Source of the DNA: JBDXHU01 sp039989475
GTDB taxonomy: Bacteria; Pseudomonadota; Gammaproteobacteria; Pseudomonadales; Halieaceae
Direction: 5' to 3'
Assembly: GCA_039989475.1 (NCBI GenBank)
Contig: JBDXHU010000010.1
Span: 124,001 to 188,000 of the forward strand
DNA: 64,000 nucleotides
Of the stretch, positions 31,846-39,380 are shown piece by piece (position 1 is the first letter of the stretch; each line of letters begins with the position of its first letter). Both the position numbers and the translations under genes were made by a program. A model generated the notes under the pieces. It did no database searches. It was not told the origin of the DNA and saw only the letters and a program-made list of their open reading frames with translations.

Positions 31846-34139
31846 AGCAGCACTTAATAATGGCAGCGAGTGTGTGGGCGACGGCCTGGCTTGCGGCAAC
31901 GACGACACAGGCGCAATCGTCCATTGATGAAAGCCTGGTGTTGGAAGAGGTAATTGTTACCGCCAATCGGCGCGAGCAGCGCCTGCAGGACGTGGCAATT
32001 TCAGTGTCGGCTTTCACCGACCAGTTTTTCAAGGACAGTGGCACCAAGAGCCTGAAGCAGCTGGAGCAATACACGCCCAGCCTCAAAATCACACCGGTGA
32101 CAGACTCGCGCTCCACCTCGATTCGTATTCGCGGCATCGGCTCCGTGGGTACCAATGCCGGCATTGACCCCAGCGTAGGCGTATTTATAGACGGTGTTTA
32201 CCAGGGCCGGGCGGGAATGAGCATTGCCGACCTGATGGACATCGAGCGGGTGGAAGTGCTGCGCGGACCCCAGGGCAGCCTGTATGGCAAGAATACCGCG
32301 GCTGGTGCGCTCAATATTATTTCCAAGACGCCGTCGCAGCAGTTCGAGCTGGAGTTGGAGGGCGTCTACGGTAACCACCAGGCAACCGAGTTCCGCGGCA
32401 CGGTGAACCTGCCATTGGGTGATAGCGGACACGCGACCCGGCTATCGGGCTACAAGGTGGAGCGCGATGGTTTTGATGACAATATTGTGACCGGCGATGA
32501 GATTAACGACGCGGATCGTTGGGGTGTCAGGTCGCGCACGCGATTCGACCTCGACGACTGGGGCGACCTGATGTTATCGCTGGATTACGGTAAGGAAGAC
32601 AGCAATTGCTGTGCCGCCGATATTATGGACTGGGGCGGAGAAGTCTCCAGCCTCGGCCTGCCGTTTGAGGATTTCGCCGAGGCTTACAACTCGCCGCTGC
32701 CTCCGGCGGATGGTAAGGACCGCAAGCTGCTGGCCAATCGCCCCTACGCTAACCAGGTAGAAGTGGGGGGTGTGTCCATGGAGTGGAACGTGGATGTGGG
32801 AGAGCACGGCCTGACCTGGCTCAATGCCTGGCGCGCCTACGATAACGACAGCACCCTCGATGGTGATTTTTCACAGTTCGAATCTGTGGCCGGCTATGCC
32901 AAGGTCGATATGGATCAGTACTCCAGCGAGCTGCGCTTCACCTCGGCCGAGCATGATAATTGGGATTACCAGGCGGGACTGTATTTCTATTATTCGGATA
33001 TGGACACCGATGGCCAGACCGGGATGTTGCCCCAGGCGGGCCAGCTGTTTGCCAATGGCCTGATATTTCCCGGAGGCTCGGTCAACTTCGACTCCAACAC
33101 CCATAAAACCACCAGCTACGCGGCCTTTGGCCAGGCCAATTGGAATATCAATGAGCAATGGCGGCTGACCGTCGGTGGCCGCGTCACCTCCGAGGAAAAG
33201 GAGCGCGATGGCAGCCAGATGTCCCGCCCCGCCCCGGCCTTTCCGCTGGATGCGCCACCGATTGCCGGACCCGATTTTTCGGTCTCGGAAACTCGCAGCC
33301 AGACCAATTTCTCACCCTCGCTCAGCCTCACTTATTTCATGCGGGAAGATTTGATGTTTTATGCCAGCGCAGCCCAGGGCTTCAAGTCCGGCGGCTTCAA
33401 CCAGTTGCGTACCGCGATCGGCGTGCCTGGCGAGTTTGATGATGAGCGTTCGCGTAACTACGAGCTGGGCTGGAAGGGCTCCTGGCTGGATCGTCGCCTG
33501 CAGGTCAATGGCACGGTGTTCTATGTTGATTATGATGACTTCCAGGCCCAGGGCTTTGATGGCACTAATATTACCGTGCGCAATGCCGGCTCGCTGGAGA
33601 GTAAAGGCCTGGAACTGGATGTCATCTTCCTGGTGGGTTCCAACCTGACCACGGGCTTGGCGGTGGGCTACAACGATGCCGAGTACCAGGATTTTAAAAC
33701 CGGTGAGTGCACGGTACAGCAGTTGTTTGATATCACCGGCGGTAGCCCCTTCATACCGCCCGATTGTGTGCAGGATCTCAGTGGTGAAAAACTGGATAAC
33801 GCGCCGGAGTGGACTGTAAGCACCTATGCCCAGTACGAGAACCAGCTGCCGGGTACCCAGTTGAGCTGGACAGGGCGCGTTGAGTACAACTACACCGATG
33901 ACTTTTACATGGCCCAGGATCTGGATGAGAACCTGCGTAATGACTCGGTCAACCTGGTGAACGCACGCCTCAGCCTGCTCACCAGTGATGGGAGTTGGGA
34001 GCTCACGGCCTGGGGTCGCAACCTGTTGGATGAAGAGTATTACGTGGTCGCCTTCGATGTGCCGACCATGAGTGGTTTCGCCGGTATTCTGGCGCCTCCG
34101 CTGACCTATGGTGTAACCCTGAATTACCGGATTGAATAG
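31842..34139 (+). CDS. TonB-dependent outer-membrane receptor
   Basis: The 765-residue protein has a signal peptide (MKQHLIMAASVWATAWLAATTTQAQ), the TonB-box/plug start LEEVIVTANRREQRLQDVAISVSAF, SIRIRGIGSVGTNAGIDPSVGVFIDGVYQGR and VEVLRGPQGSLYGKNTAAGALNI. This is the Sphingomonas/Caulobacter-type receptor group, often for plant or algal organic compounds. It is translationally coupled to TetR. The C-terminus AFDVPTM...YGVTLNYRIE completes the barrel. Likely job: uptake of the substrate for the divergently encoded carotenoid oxygenase. Confidence 0.93.
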   Translation: MKQHLIMAASVWATAWLAATTTQAQSSIDESLVLEEVIVTANRREQRLQDVAISVSAFTDQFFKDSGTKSLKQLEQYTPSLKITPVTDSRSTSIRIRGIGSVGTNAGIDPSVGVFIDGVYQGRAGMSIADLMDIERVEVLRGPQGSLYGKNTAAGALNIISKTPSQQFELELEGVYGNHQATEFRGTVNLPLGDSGHATRLSGYKVERDGFDDNIVTGDEINDADRWGVRSRTRFDLDDWGDLMLSLDYGKEDSNCCAADIMDWGGEVSSLGLPFEDFAEAYNSPLPPADGKDRKLLANRPYANQVEVGGVSMEWNVDVGEHGLTWLNAWRAYDNDSTLDGDFSQFESVAGYAKVDMDQYSSELRFTSAEHDNWDYQAGLYFYYSDMDTDGQTGMLPQAGQLFANGLIFPGGSVNFDSNTHKTTSYAAFGQANWNINEQWRLTVGGRVTSEEKERDGSQMSRPAPAFPLDAPPIAGPDFSVSETRSQTNFSPSLSLTYFMREDLMFYASAAQGFKSGGFNQLRTAIGVPGEFDDERSRNYELGWKGSWLDRRLQVNGTVFYVDYDDFQAQGFDGTNITVRNAGSLESKGLELDVIFLVGSNLTTGLAVGYNDAEYQDFKTGECTVQQLFDITGGSPFIPPDCVQDLSGEKLDNAPEWTVSTYAQYENQLPGTQLSWTGRVEYNYTDDFYMAQDLDENLRNDSVNLVNARLSLLTSDGSWELTAWGRNLLDEEYYVVAFDVPTMSGFAGILAPPLTYGVTLNYRIE

Positions 34140-34152
34140 CCGGGAGGTGGCT

Positions 34153-34926
34153 ATGAACGACAATGTGATTGCCAGCGATTCGACGGGCGCCGCTGCGCCG
34201 CGCAAACACGGATTGTGGTACGAGTGGGGCCCCCAGGCCTGGATCGATATGTGGATGTCCAGGAAGATGCTGATCGACAAGGCGATGCCGATCGTTACCC
34301 ATACCCTGTTGCCGATCCTGCGGCTGTCAGGTGATGCGGCGCAAATTGATGCCGATTATCAGGCCATCAAGTTGCACCGGGAAGTGGTGCGCTGGAACGA
34401 GTCGCCGCGGCAGAAATGGCGCAAGCGCTACGGCAATTTTGTGCGCGAGGTAGAGTGGGCCTTGCTGGAGTTGCGCAAATATTATTCACAAAAACAGTAT
34501 GAAGAAATTGTCGTCGGTACCTGTGTCTCCACCGCCGAGGAAACCACGGCTGACTTTATCGACATGATGAATTCCATGTCTGAGAAAAACAAGGACAAGA
34601 CCGGTCGTCGGGCCCAGCCCAGTCGCCTGGAGAAGTTCATCTTTGACACCTTCAACCCGGCAGGCTTCCTGACCGGGCCAGCCGAGATGCGCGATATTGA
34701 TATGTCGGCGGGCAGCATGACCATGTATATCCCGGACTGCGCCTGGCACACCTGTGCCGATCAGCAAACACTGCCCAATCCGGAGCAGTTACCGGCTGAG
34801 GGTTGCCAGCTGATCTGCAAGGCACCTTTCGAGGCGCTGTTCGATGGCAAGAAAAGCGACCTGCGCATGGAGTTCGAACCACACTTACCGGAAACATCCT
34901 GCACTGTGCGCATGAGCTGGAAATAA
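34153..34926 (+). CDS. protein of unknown function (tentatively ATC-hydrolase-like)
   Basis: The 257-residue soluble protein starts at ATG 34153 after a GGGAGGT site; a longer frame beginning at 34132 lacks such a site. A basic N-terminal third (WNESPRQKWRKRYGNFVREVEWALLELRK) is followed by a central region and a Cys-containing C-terminus (PDCAWHTCADQQ, AEGCQLICKAPFEALF, SCTVRMSWK). Cysteines in this pattern recall L-2-amino-thiazoline-4-carboxylic-acid hydrolase-like proteins, but the match is weak. It directly follows the TonB receptor and may be part of its operon. Confidence 0.6.
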   Translation: MNDNVIASDSTGAAAPRKHGLWYEWGPQAWIDMWMSRKMLIDKAMPIVTHTLLPILRLSGDAAQIDADYQAIKLHREVVRWNESPRQKWRKRYGNFVREVEWALLELRKYYSQKQYEEIVVGTCVSTAEETTADFIDMMNSMSEKNKDKTGRRAQPSRLEKFIFDTFNPAGFLTGPAEMRDIDMSAGSMTMYIPDCAWHTCADQQTLPNPEQLPAEGCQLICKAPFEALFDGKKSDLRMEFEPHLPETSCTVRMSWK

Positions 34927-34930
34927 ACGG

Positions 34931-35101
34931 ATGATCAAGTTTCTGCAGCGCGAAAAAATTCTGCTGGCCCAGGCCCGGGAGCTTAAAGAACTGCGGCAGG
35001 AACTGGCGGTATTGCGCGCCCAGAATGACAGCATGCGCCAGGGTATGCGCCGCTGCATTAGCTGTGAATACCGCCTGGACTCGCAAAACGCGGCGTCTTG
35101 A
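34931..35101 (+). CDS. 56-residue coiled-coil protein with a C-terminal CxxC
   Basis: MIKFLQREKILLAQ is followed by a leucine/glutamate-rich helix (RELKELRQELAVLRAQND) and ends MRRCISCEYRLDS. The heptad pattern suggests a short coiled coil, and the CISC pair could bind zinc or form a disulfide. It begins four bases after the previous stop, in the same operon. It is small but has a clear frame and codon usage like its neighbours. Confidence 0.55.
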   Translation: MIKFLQREKILLAQARELKELRQELAVLRAQNDSMRQGMRRCISCEYRLDSQNAAS

Positions 35102-35139
35102 GGTACACTGCGCGGCCAATTTGAGGATTCAAAAACAAG

Positions 35140-35310
35140 ATGGCATCAAAGAAACGTGGACAAGCAGTCGCTGCAGAAACCAGTCTCAGCATCGCAGAGC
35201 AAACCGCAGCCTTTCTCAAGCAGGGCGGTAAAGTAGAAGAAGTTCCTCGCGGTGTCAGCGGCCAGACCAGCCTGGCGGCTCGCAAGCACATAACCATCAG
35301 CACTAAGTAG
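35140..35310 (+). CDS. 56-residue protein with a GGKVEEVPRGVSG motif
   Basis: This small protein reads MASKKRGQAVAAETSLSIAE, then FLKQGGKVEEVPRGVSGQTS and AARKHITISTK. The FLxxGGKVxxVPxGVSG pattern occurs, as I recall, in small conserved proteins of many gammaproteobacteria (some near the SutA-like regulators), but I cannot assign a function. The start follows TTGAGGATTC. Its last eight bases overlap the 3' end of the convergent lyase-like gene. Confidence 0.6.
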   Translation: MASKKRGQAVAAETSLSIAEQTAAFLKQGGKVEEVPRGVSGQTSLAARKHITISTK

Positions 35311-36169
35311 TAAACTTTTCGCTGTCTTCAAGCAGCGCCTCTACGCCCAGCAGTCGATTCGTTTCGGCCAGGTCAATTAAGCTACCCGTATAATTGGCGC
35401 TACTTCCCTGCGCGCGCAAGTGTGCCAGTAATTGCTGTGACATCGGTATGTGCTGGTGTAGCAGGCTTACCGGGAATAGTGCGACACGGTAATTGAGGCC
35501 AGCCAGGGCGCTGGTGTCGGTGACTGGCGAATTGCCCCCCTCCACCAGGTTGTGAACCAGCGGAATTCGCTGCGCAAAGCGCGCGCTGATTGCCTGCATT
35601 TGCTGCAGCGACTGTGGCGCCTCGATAAATAGCAGATCGGCGCCCGCCGCAAGGTAATGTTCGGCCCGGTCCAGGGCGTCCTCAAAACCATTCACCGCCA
35701 GGGCGTCGGTGCGCGCTACCAGCAGTGTGTTCTCGTCCACCCGGGCATCGGTAAAGGCTTTGATTTTTCCGACCATCTCATTGATTGATACGACATCCTT
35801 GCCCGCCATGTGGCCGCAGCGCTTGGGCATCACCTGGTCTTCCATTTGCAGTGCAGAGGCGCCGCTGCGCTCAAATACCTTGACCGTACGCTGCACGTTG
35901 AGTGCGTTGCCAAAACCGGTATCCATATCGACAATCATGGGCAGTGAGATGCGCTCGCGAATGATCGCCACCGCATCCGCTATCTCCTGCATGGAGATGA
36001 GCCCCAGATCGGGTTTTCCGTAGCGGGCGAAACTGTAGGCGCCGCCGGAGAAAAAGCACAGCTCGAAGCCGGCCTGCTCTACCAGCAGGGAGGAAAGCCC
36101 GTCGTAAACGCCGGGGGCGCTCAGGGTAGTGCCTTGCTGCAAAAGCGCGCTGAGTTGTTTGCGATGCAT
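35303..36169 (-). CDS. isocitrate-lyase/PEP-mutase superfamily C-C lyase
   Basis: The 288-residue protein has the superfamily layout: APGVYDGLSSLLVEQAGF, metal-binding VDMDTGFGNALNVQRTV (Asp81, Asp83), MEDQVMPKRCGHMAGKDVV with the catalytic-loop Cys118 in KRCGH, and LVARTDAL. KRCGH matches 2-methylisocitrate-lyase and oxaloacetate-decarboxylase-like members rather than isocitrate lyase proper. It cleaves a 2-hydroxy-acid or 2-keto-acid, substrate unknown. It is downstream of the racemase-like gene by 22 bases and likely shares its mRNA. Confidence 0.88.
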   Translation of the reverse strand: MHRKQLSALLQQGTTLSAPGVYDGLSSLLVEQAGFELCFFSGGAYSFARYGKPDLGLISMQEIADAVAIIRERISLPMIVDMDTGFGNALNVQRTVKVFERSGASALQMEDQVMPKRCGHMAGKDVVSINEMVGKIKAFTDARVDENTLLVARTDALAVNGFEDALDRAEHYLAAGADLLFIEAPQSLQQMQAISARFAQRIPLVHNLVEGGNSPVTDTSALAGLNYRVALFPVSLLHQHIPMSQQLLAHLRAQGSSANYTGSLIDLAETNRLLGVEALLEDSEKFTT

Positions 36170-36191
36170 GGGCGCTTCCCGGTTCTGTGCT

Positions 36192-36971
36192 CTAGTGCTC
36201 AGCCAGCAGTGAGCCGAATCCCGGGATACGGTCGGCGATACCGTTATTGCGCAGGGCGTGCCAGAAGGTCAGCGCATTGATAGCCAGTACCGGTTTGCCG
36301 AGTTCTCGTTCCAGTTGTGCCGCCAGTTCACTGAAATAGAGGTTGGTGCCGGCCTGCAGGATGATATCGATATCGTCACCATCGACTTGCTGCACCAGCT
36401 GGCGGGTTTTGCCGAAGCTCTCGTGGGCAATTTCTACCGGTCCCGGTGAGCTGTGCCCCTGGATCCGGACGACCTCATAACCAATATCAGCCAGGAACTT
36501 CACCACCATGTTGTCACCGACCGGCATATAGGGAGTAACTACCCCAATTTTTCTCACCCCCGGATAGCATGCCAGGGCATCCATAATGGCCTGGGCGCCG
36601 AAGGTAATATTGCAGCCCCCCACTTCCTGGGCGATGTCGTTGTACTTTTTGAACTCGCGATCAGAGCGCTCCTTGCCATCCCAGAATGTTTCCGCGGAGT
36701 AGCCGAAGATCACGTGGTCGGGTTTGCAGGTCAGCGCGTCGCGCAGACCCTGTTCGGTGGCTGCACCGATTGCTTTCACCATGGCGACAAATTCATCTTC
36801 ACTGGTGACCTTGAAGGGCGGTATCAGGCAGCCCCGGGTGGCGAGTACCACGCCCTCGGGTCGCATCTTGTTGTATTCCACCTCGACAGCGGTATTGGTG
36901 GAGGGCACCAGTAGGGCAAACTTCTTGCGATAGCCGTAATAGTCGGTGCCATAACAGTCGTCGGCAGTCAT
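36192..36971 (-). CDS. maleate-isomerase/Asp-Glu-racemase-like protein lacking both usual catalytic cysteines
   Basis: The 259-residue protein resembles the aspartate/glutamate-racemase superfamily (maleate isomerase, arylmalonate decarboxylase): VPSTNTAVEVEYNKM, a central GGCNITFGAQAIMDAL and DIDIILQAGTNL. The usual first cysteine position reads FGYSAET (Ser92) and the second, normally SCTNL, reads QAGTNL (Gly208). So the two-cysteine acid-base chemistry seems lost. ATG 36971 was chosen for its AGGAG site; an upstream Met in the frame has none. It starts an operon with the lyase-like gene. Confidence 0.75.
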   Translation of the reverse strand: MTADDCYGTDYYGYRKKFALLVPSTNTAVEVEYNKMRPEGVVLATRGCLIPPFKVTSEDEFVAMVKAIGAATEQGLRDALTCKPDHVIFGYSAETFWDGKERSDREFKKYNDIAQEVGGCNITFGAQAIMDALACYPGVRKIGVVTPYMPVGDNMVVKFLADIGYEVVRIQGHSSPGPVEIAHESFGKTRQLVQQVDGDDIDIILQAGTNLYFSELAAQLERELGKPVLAINALTFWHALRNNGIADRIPGFGSLLAEH

Positions 36972-37123
36972 GCTGTGCTCCTGAAAATGCTGTAAAGTTA
37001 TATCAATAAGCCATATACGCTTCGGCAACTATAGGCAAAGCTGGCGGTATGCGCAACGGATAGGCTAGCCTTGGTGGCTGCTTTGCCACAACAATTCGAA
37101 CAGTCGGGAGAGGCCAGACCAGG

Positions 37124-38092
37124 GTGAAAGTATTTGCCACTTGTGAGCTGCCAGGCGATGCCCTGCAGCGGGTTGCGGGGCACTGTGAACTGGAGGTATG
37201 GAAGGATGCATTGCCGATATCACAGTCACAACTGCTCAGCCAGCTGCGCGATTGTGAGGGACTGATCTGCCTGCTTACCAGTCGTATAGACGCCGCCCTG
37301 ATCGAGCAGTGCCCGCGATTACGCTTCGTTTCCAGCATGTCGGTGGGAGTGGACCATGTGGATGTTGCGGCCCTGACCCGGCGTGGCATTCCGCTGGGCA
37401 ATACCCCGGGAGTGCTGGTTGATACCACCGCCGACCTCAACATGGCCTTGTTACTGGCAGCCGCACGCCGCATTCCCGAGGCGGACCAGTTCGTGCGCAG
37501 TGGACAATGGGATCCGGCCGCACCCTGGCACCCGAACATGTTTGTCGGCAGGGACCTGTCAGGCGCGACCCTCGGTATTGTTGGCCTGGGGCAAATTGGG
37601 CAGGCGGTGGCGCGTCGTGCCGCCGGCTTCGGTATGAAGGTCATCGGCTGGACCCGCTCCGGCCGACCAGTAGCGGGTGTCGAACTGGTCGAATTTGGCC
37701 AATTGCTGGAGCGCGCCGACTTCCTGAGTGTGAACGTGGCCCTGACTGAGGACACCCGCAATCTGCTCGATGAGGCGGCAATTGCCCGTATGAAGCCCGG
37801 CGCTGTGCTGGTGAATACCGCCCGTGGGGGTATTGTCGATGAGGTGGCGCTGGCGGCGGCGCTGCAATCCGGTGCACTGTTCGCCGCTGGTGTGGATGTC
37901 TTTGCCCGCGAGCCGATAGATATGGACAACCCGCTACTGGGCCTGCCCAACGTGGTGGTTGCGCCCCATATAGGCAGCGCTACCGAGCGCACCCGTGGCA
38001 AGATGGCGGCCCTGGCAGCGGATAATATGATCGCTGCGGTGCAGGGCAAAGCCATGCCACACTGCGTAAACTCAGAGGTCTACGATGGCTGA
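37124..38092 (+). CDS. D-isomer-specific 2-hydroxyacid dehydrogenase (glyoxylate/hydroxypyruvate-reductase-like)
   Basis: The 322-residue protein has the D-2-hydroxyacid dehydrogenase fold: substrate half, NAD(P) site GIVGLGQIGQAVARR, and catalytic residues Arg234 (NTARGG), Glu263 (FAREP) and His282 (APHIGSAT) at the normal spacing. It reduces a 2-keto-acid such as glyoxylate or hydroxypyruvate. The start is GTG after AGACCAGGG; it is divergent from the racemase operon. Its 3' end overlaps the next gene by eight bases. Confidence 0.92.
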   Translation: MKVFATCELPGDALQRVAGHCELEVWKDALPISQSQLLSQLRDCEGLICLLTSRIDAALIEQCPRLRFVSSMSVGVDHVDVAALTRRGIPLGNTPGVLVDTTADLNMALLLAAARRIPEADQFVRSGQWDPAAPWHPNMFVGRDLSGATLGIVGLGQIGQAVARRAAGFGMKVIGWTRSGRPVAGVELVEFGQLLERADFLSVNVALTEDTRNLLDEAAIARMKPGAVLVNTARGGIVDEVALAAALQSGALFAAGVDVFAREPIDMDNPLLGLPNVVVAPHIGSATERTRGKMAALAADNMIAAVQGKAMPHCVNSEVYDG

Positions 38093-38510
38093 TGTGAATG
38101 ATTTTATTGTCGGCATGCGCCATGTGGGCCTGGTAACCGAGGACCTGGATGCCATGGTGGCGCGCCTGCAGGCCATCTTTGGGCTGGCCGATGACGCGGT
38201 GCTGGAGATCGATGGCGGCGATACCCGCTTCGCCTTTTTCAGTATTGGTGGCACTCCCTATGAAGTGATTGAGCCGGTATCGGAGCACTTCAAAGCTGTA
38301 CTCTTAAACACCAACATCGGCACCAACCATGTCTGCTACAACGTGACTGACCTGGACGCCGCAGTCGCGGCCATGGCGGAAAAAGGCGTGAACCTGGGCC
38401 ATGTGACACCCGCGGGTATTGTCGATACCCCGGCCTTCAGGATGGCCTACTTTGACCCTGCCGACACCGCCGGCATCCTGCTAGAGTTTGTAGAACCGAA
38501 AGGACACTGA
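38085..38510 (+). CDS. VOC-family (glyoxalase/methylmalonyl-CoA-epimerase-like) protein
   Basis: The 141-residue protein consists of two beta-alpha-beta-beta-beta modules. Metal ligands are visible as His13 (MRHVGLV), a Glu in PYEVIEP (60 or 63), His82 (TNHVCYNV) and Glu134 (ILLEFVE), the pattern of methylmalonyl-CoA epimerase/glyoxalase I-like members. It is translationally coupled to the dehydrogenase. The substrate is unknown. Confidence 0.85.
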   Translation: MADVNDFIVGMRHVGLVTEDLDAMVARLQAIFGLADDAVLEIDGGDTRFAFFSIGGTPYEVIEPVSEHFKAVLLNTNIGTNHVCYNVTDLDAAVAAMAEKGVNLGHVTPAGIVDTPAFRMAYFDPADTAGILLEFVEPKGH

Positions 38511-38522
38511 CGGAGAACCAGT

Positions 38523-39380
38523 ATGAGTCAGCAATCCAATACACCCGCCAGCGTTGCCATAATACCGCGCAACCGGGAACATCAAATTGCCGAGTCGCTA
38601 ACTCGCGACTGGTTTGATGGGCATCCCTTCAAAACGGCCTGGTTTAACGCCATGTCGATTACCTTTCCCCTCGGAGAGAAGTTCTTCATTGATAGCGTGC
38701 GGCATTACGCCGACCAGATCGACGACCCCAAGCTGCAGCAGGAAATCAGCCAGTTCTGCGGCCAGGAGGGCTTCCATCGCCGCGAGCATGATCGCTATAA
38801 CCGCGAGTTGTGTCGGTGTCGTGGCTATGACCTCGACTACCTGGAGGGGCGACTGGAGCGCAATATAGCCCGCGCCAAAAAAATGTTGAGCCCGCTGGAA
38901 CAGTTAGCCAGCACCGCAGCCCTGGAACACATCACCGCGATCATGGCGGAGTCGGCGCTAAGCCCGGATAACCCGATGATTGAAGCCCGGGATCCGGTAA
39001 TGCAGGAACTGTGGGATTGGCATGCGGCGGAAGAGATGGAGCACAAGGCGGTGGCCTTCGATGTCTACCGCGCCGTGGGCGGTGGCGAGAAGATGCGCAA
39101 GCGCGCCCTGCGCCAGGCCACCTTTTTCCTGATGGTCGATGTGCTGGGCGGTCTGATCCATATGCTGCGCCGCGACCAGCAAATGTGGAGTTGGCGCAAC
39201 TGGAAGCAAGGCTGGCAATTCCTGTTTGCAAAGGACGGCATCCTGCGCCGGATCTGGCCGGCCTACAAAGAATATTTTCGCGACGGCTTCCATCCCTGGC
39301 AGCGCGACACCCAGGCGCTGTTGCAGCACTGGCGGGCGGAGCAGAATGACGCCCGGGACGAGGCACTGGCAGTATCGTGA
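38523..39380 (+). CDS. PF10118-type predicted metal-dependent hydrolase
   Basis: The 285-residue helical protein matches the PF10118 family: WFNAMSITFPLGEKFFIDSVRHY, FCGQEGFHRREHDRYN, STAALEHITAIM and WHAAEEMEHKAVAFDVYRAVGG. The Glu/His pairs (GEKFF, QEGFHRREH, LEH, EEMEH) suggest a ferritin-like di-metal centre. Its reaction is not known to me; relatives occur next to P450 or fatty-acid enzymes. A GGAGA site precedes ATG 38523, and its last codon overlaps the next gene (GTGA). Confidence 0.85.
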   Translation: MSQQSNTPASVAIIPRNREHQIAESLTRDWFDGHPFKTAWFNAMSITFPLGEKFFIDSVRHYADQIDDPKLQQEISQFCGQEGFHRREHDRYNRELCRCRGYDLDYLEGRLERNIARAKKMLSPLEQLASTAALEHITAIMAESALSPDNPMIEARDPVMQELWDWHAAEEMEHKAVAFDVYRAVGGGEKMRKRALRQATFFLMVDVLGGLIHMLRRDQQMWSWRNWKQGWQFLFAKDGILRRIWPAYKEYFRDGFHPWQRDTQALLQHWRAEQNDARDEALAVS

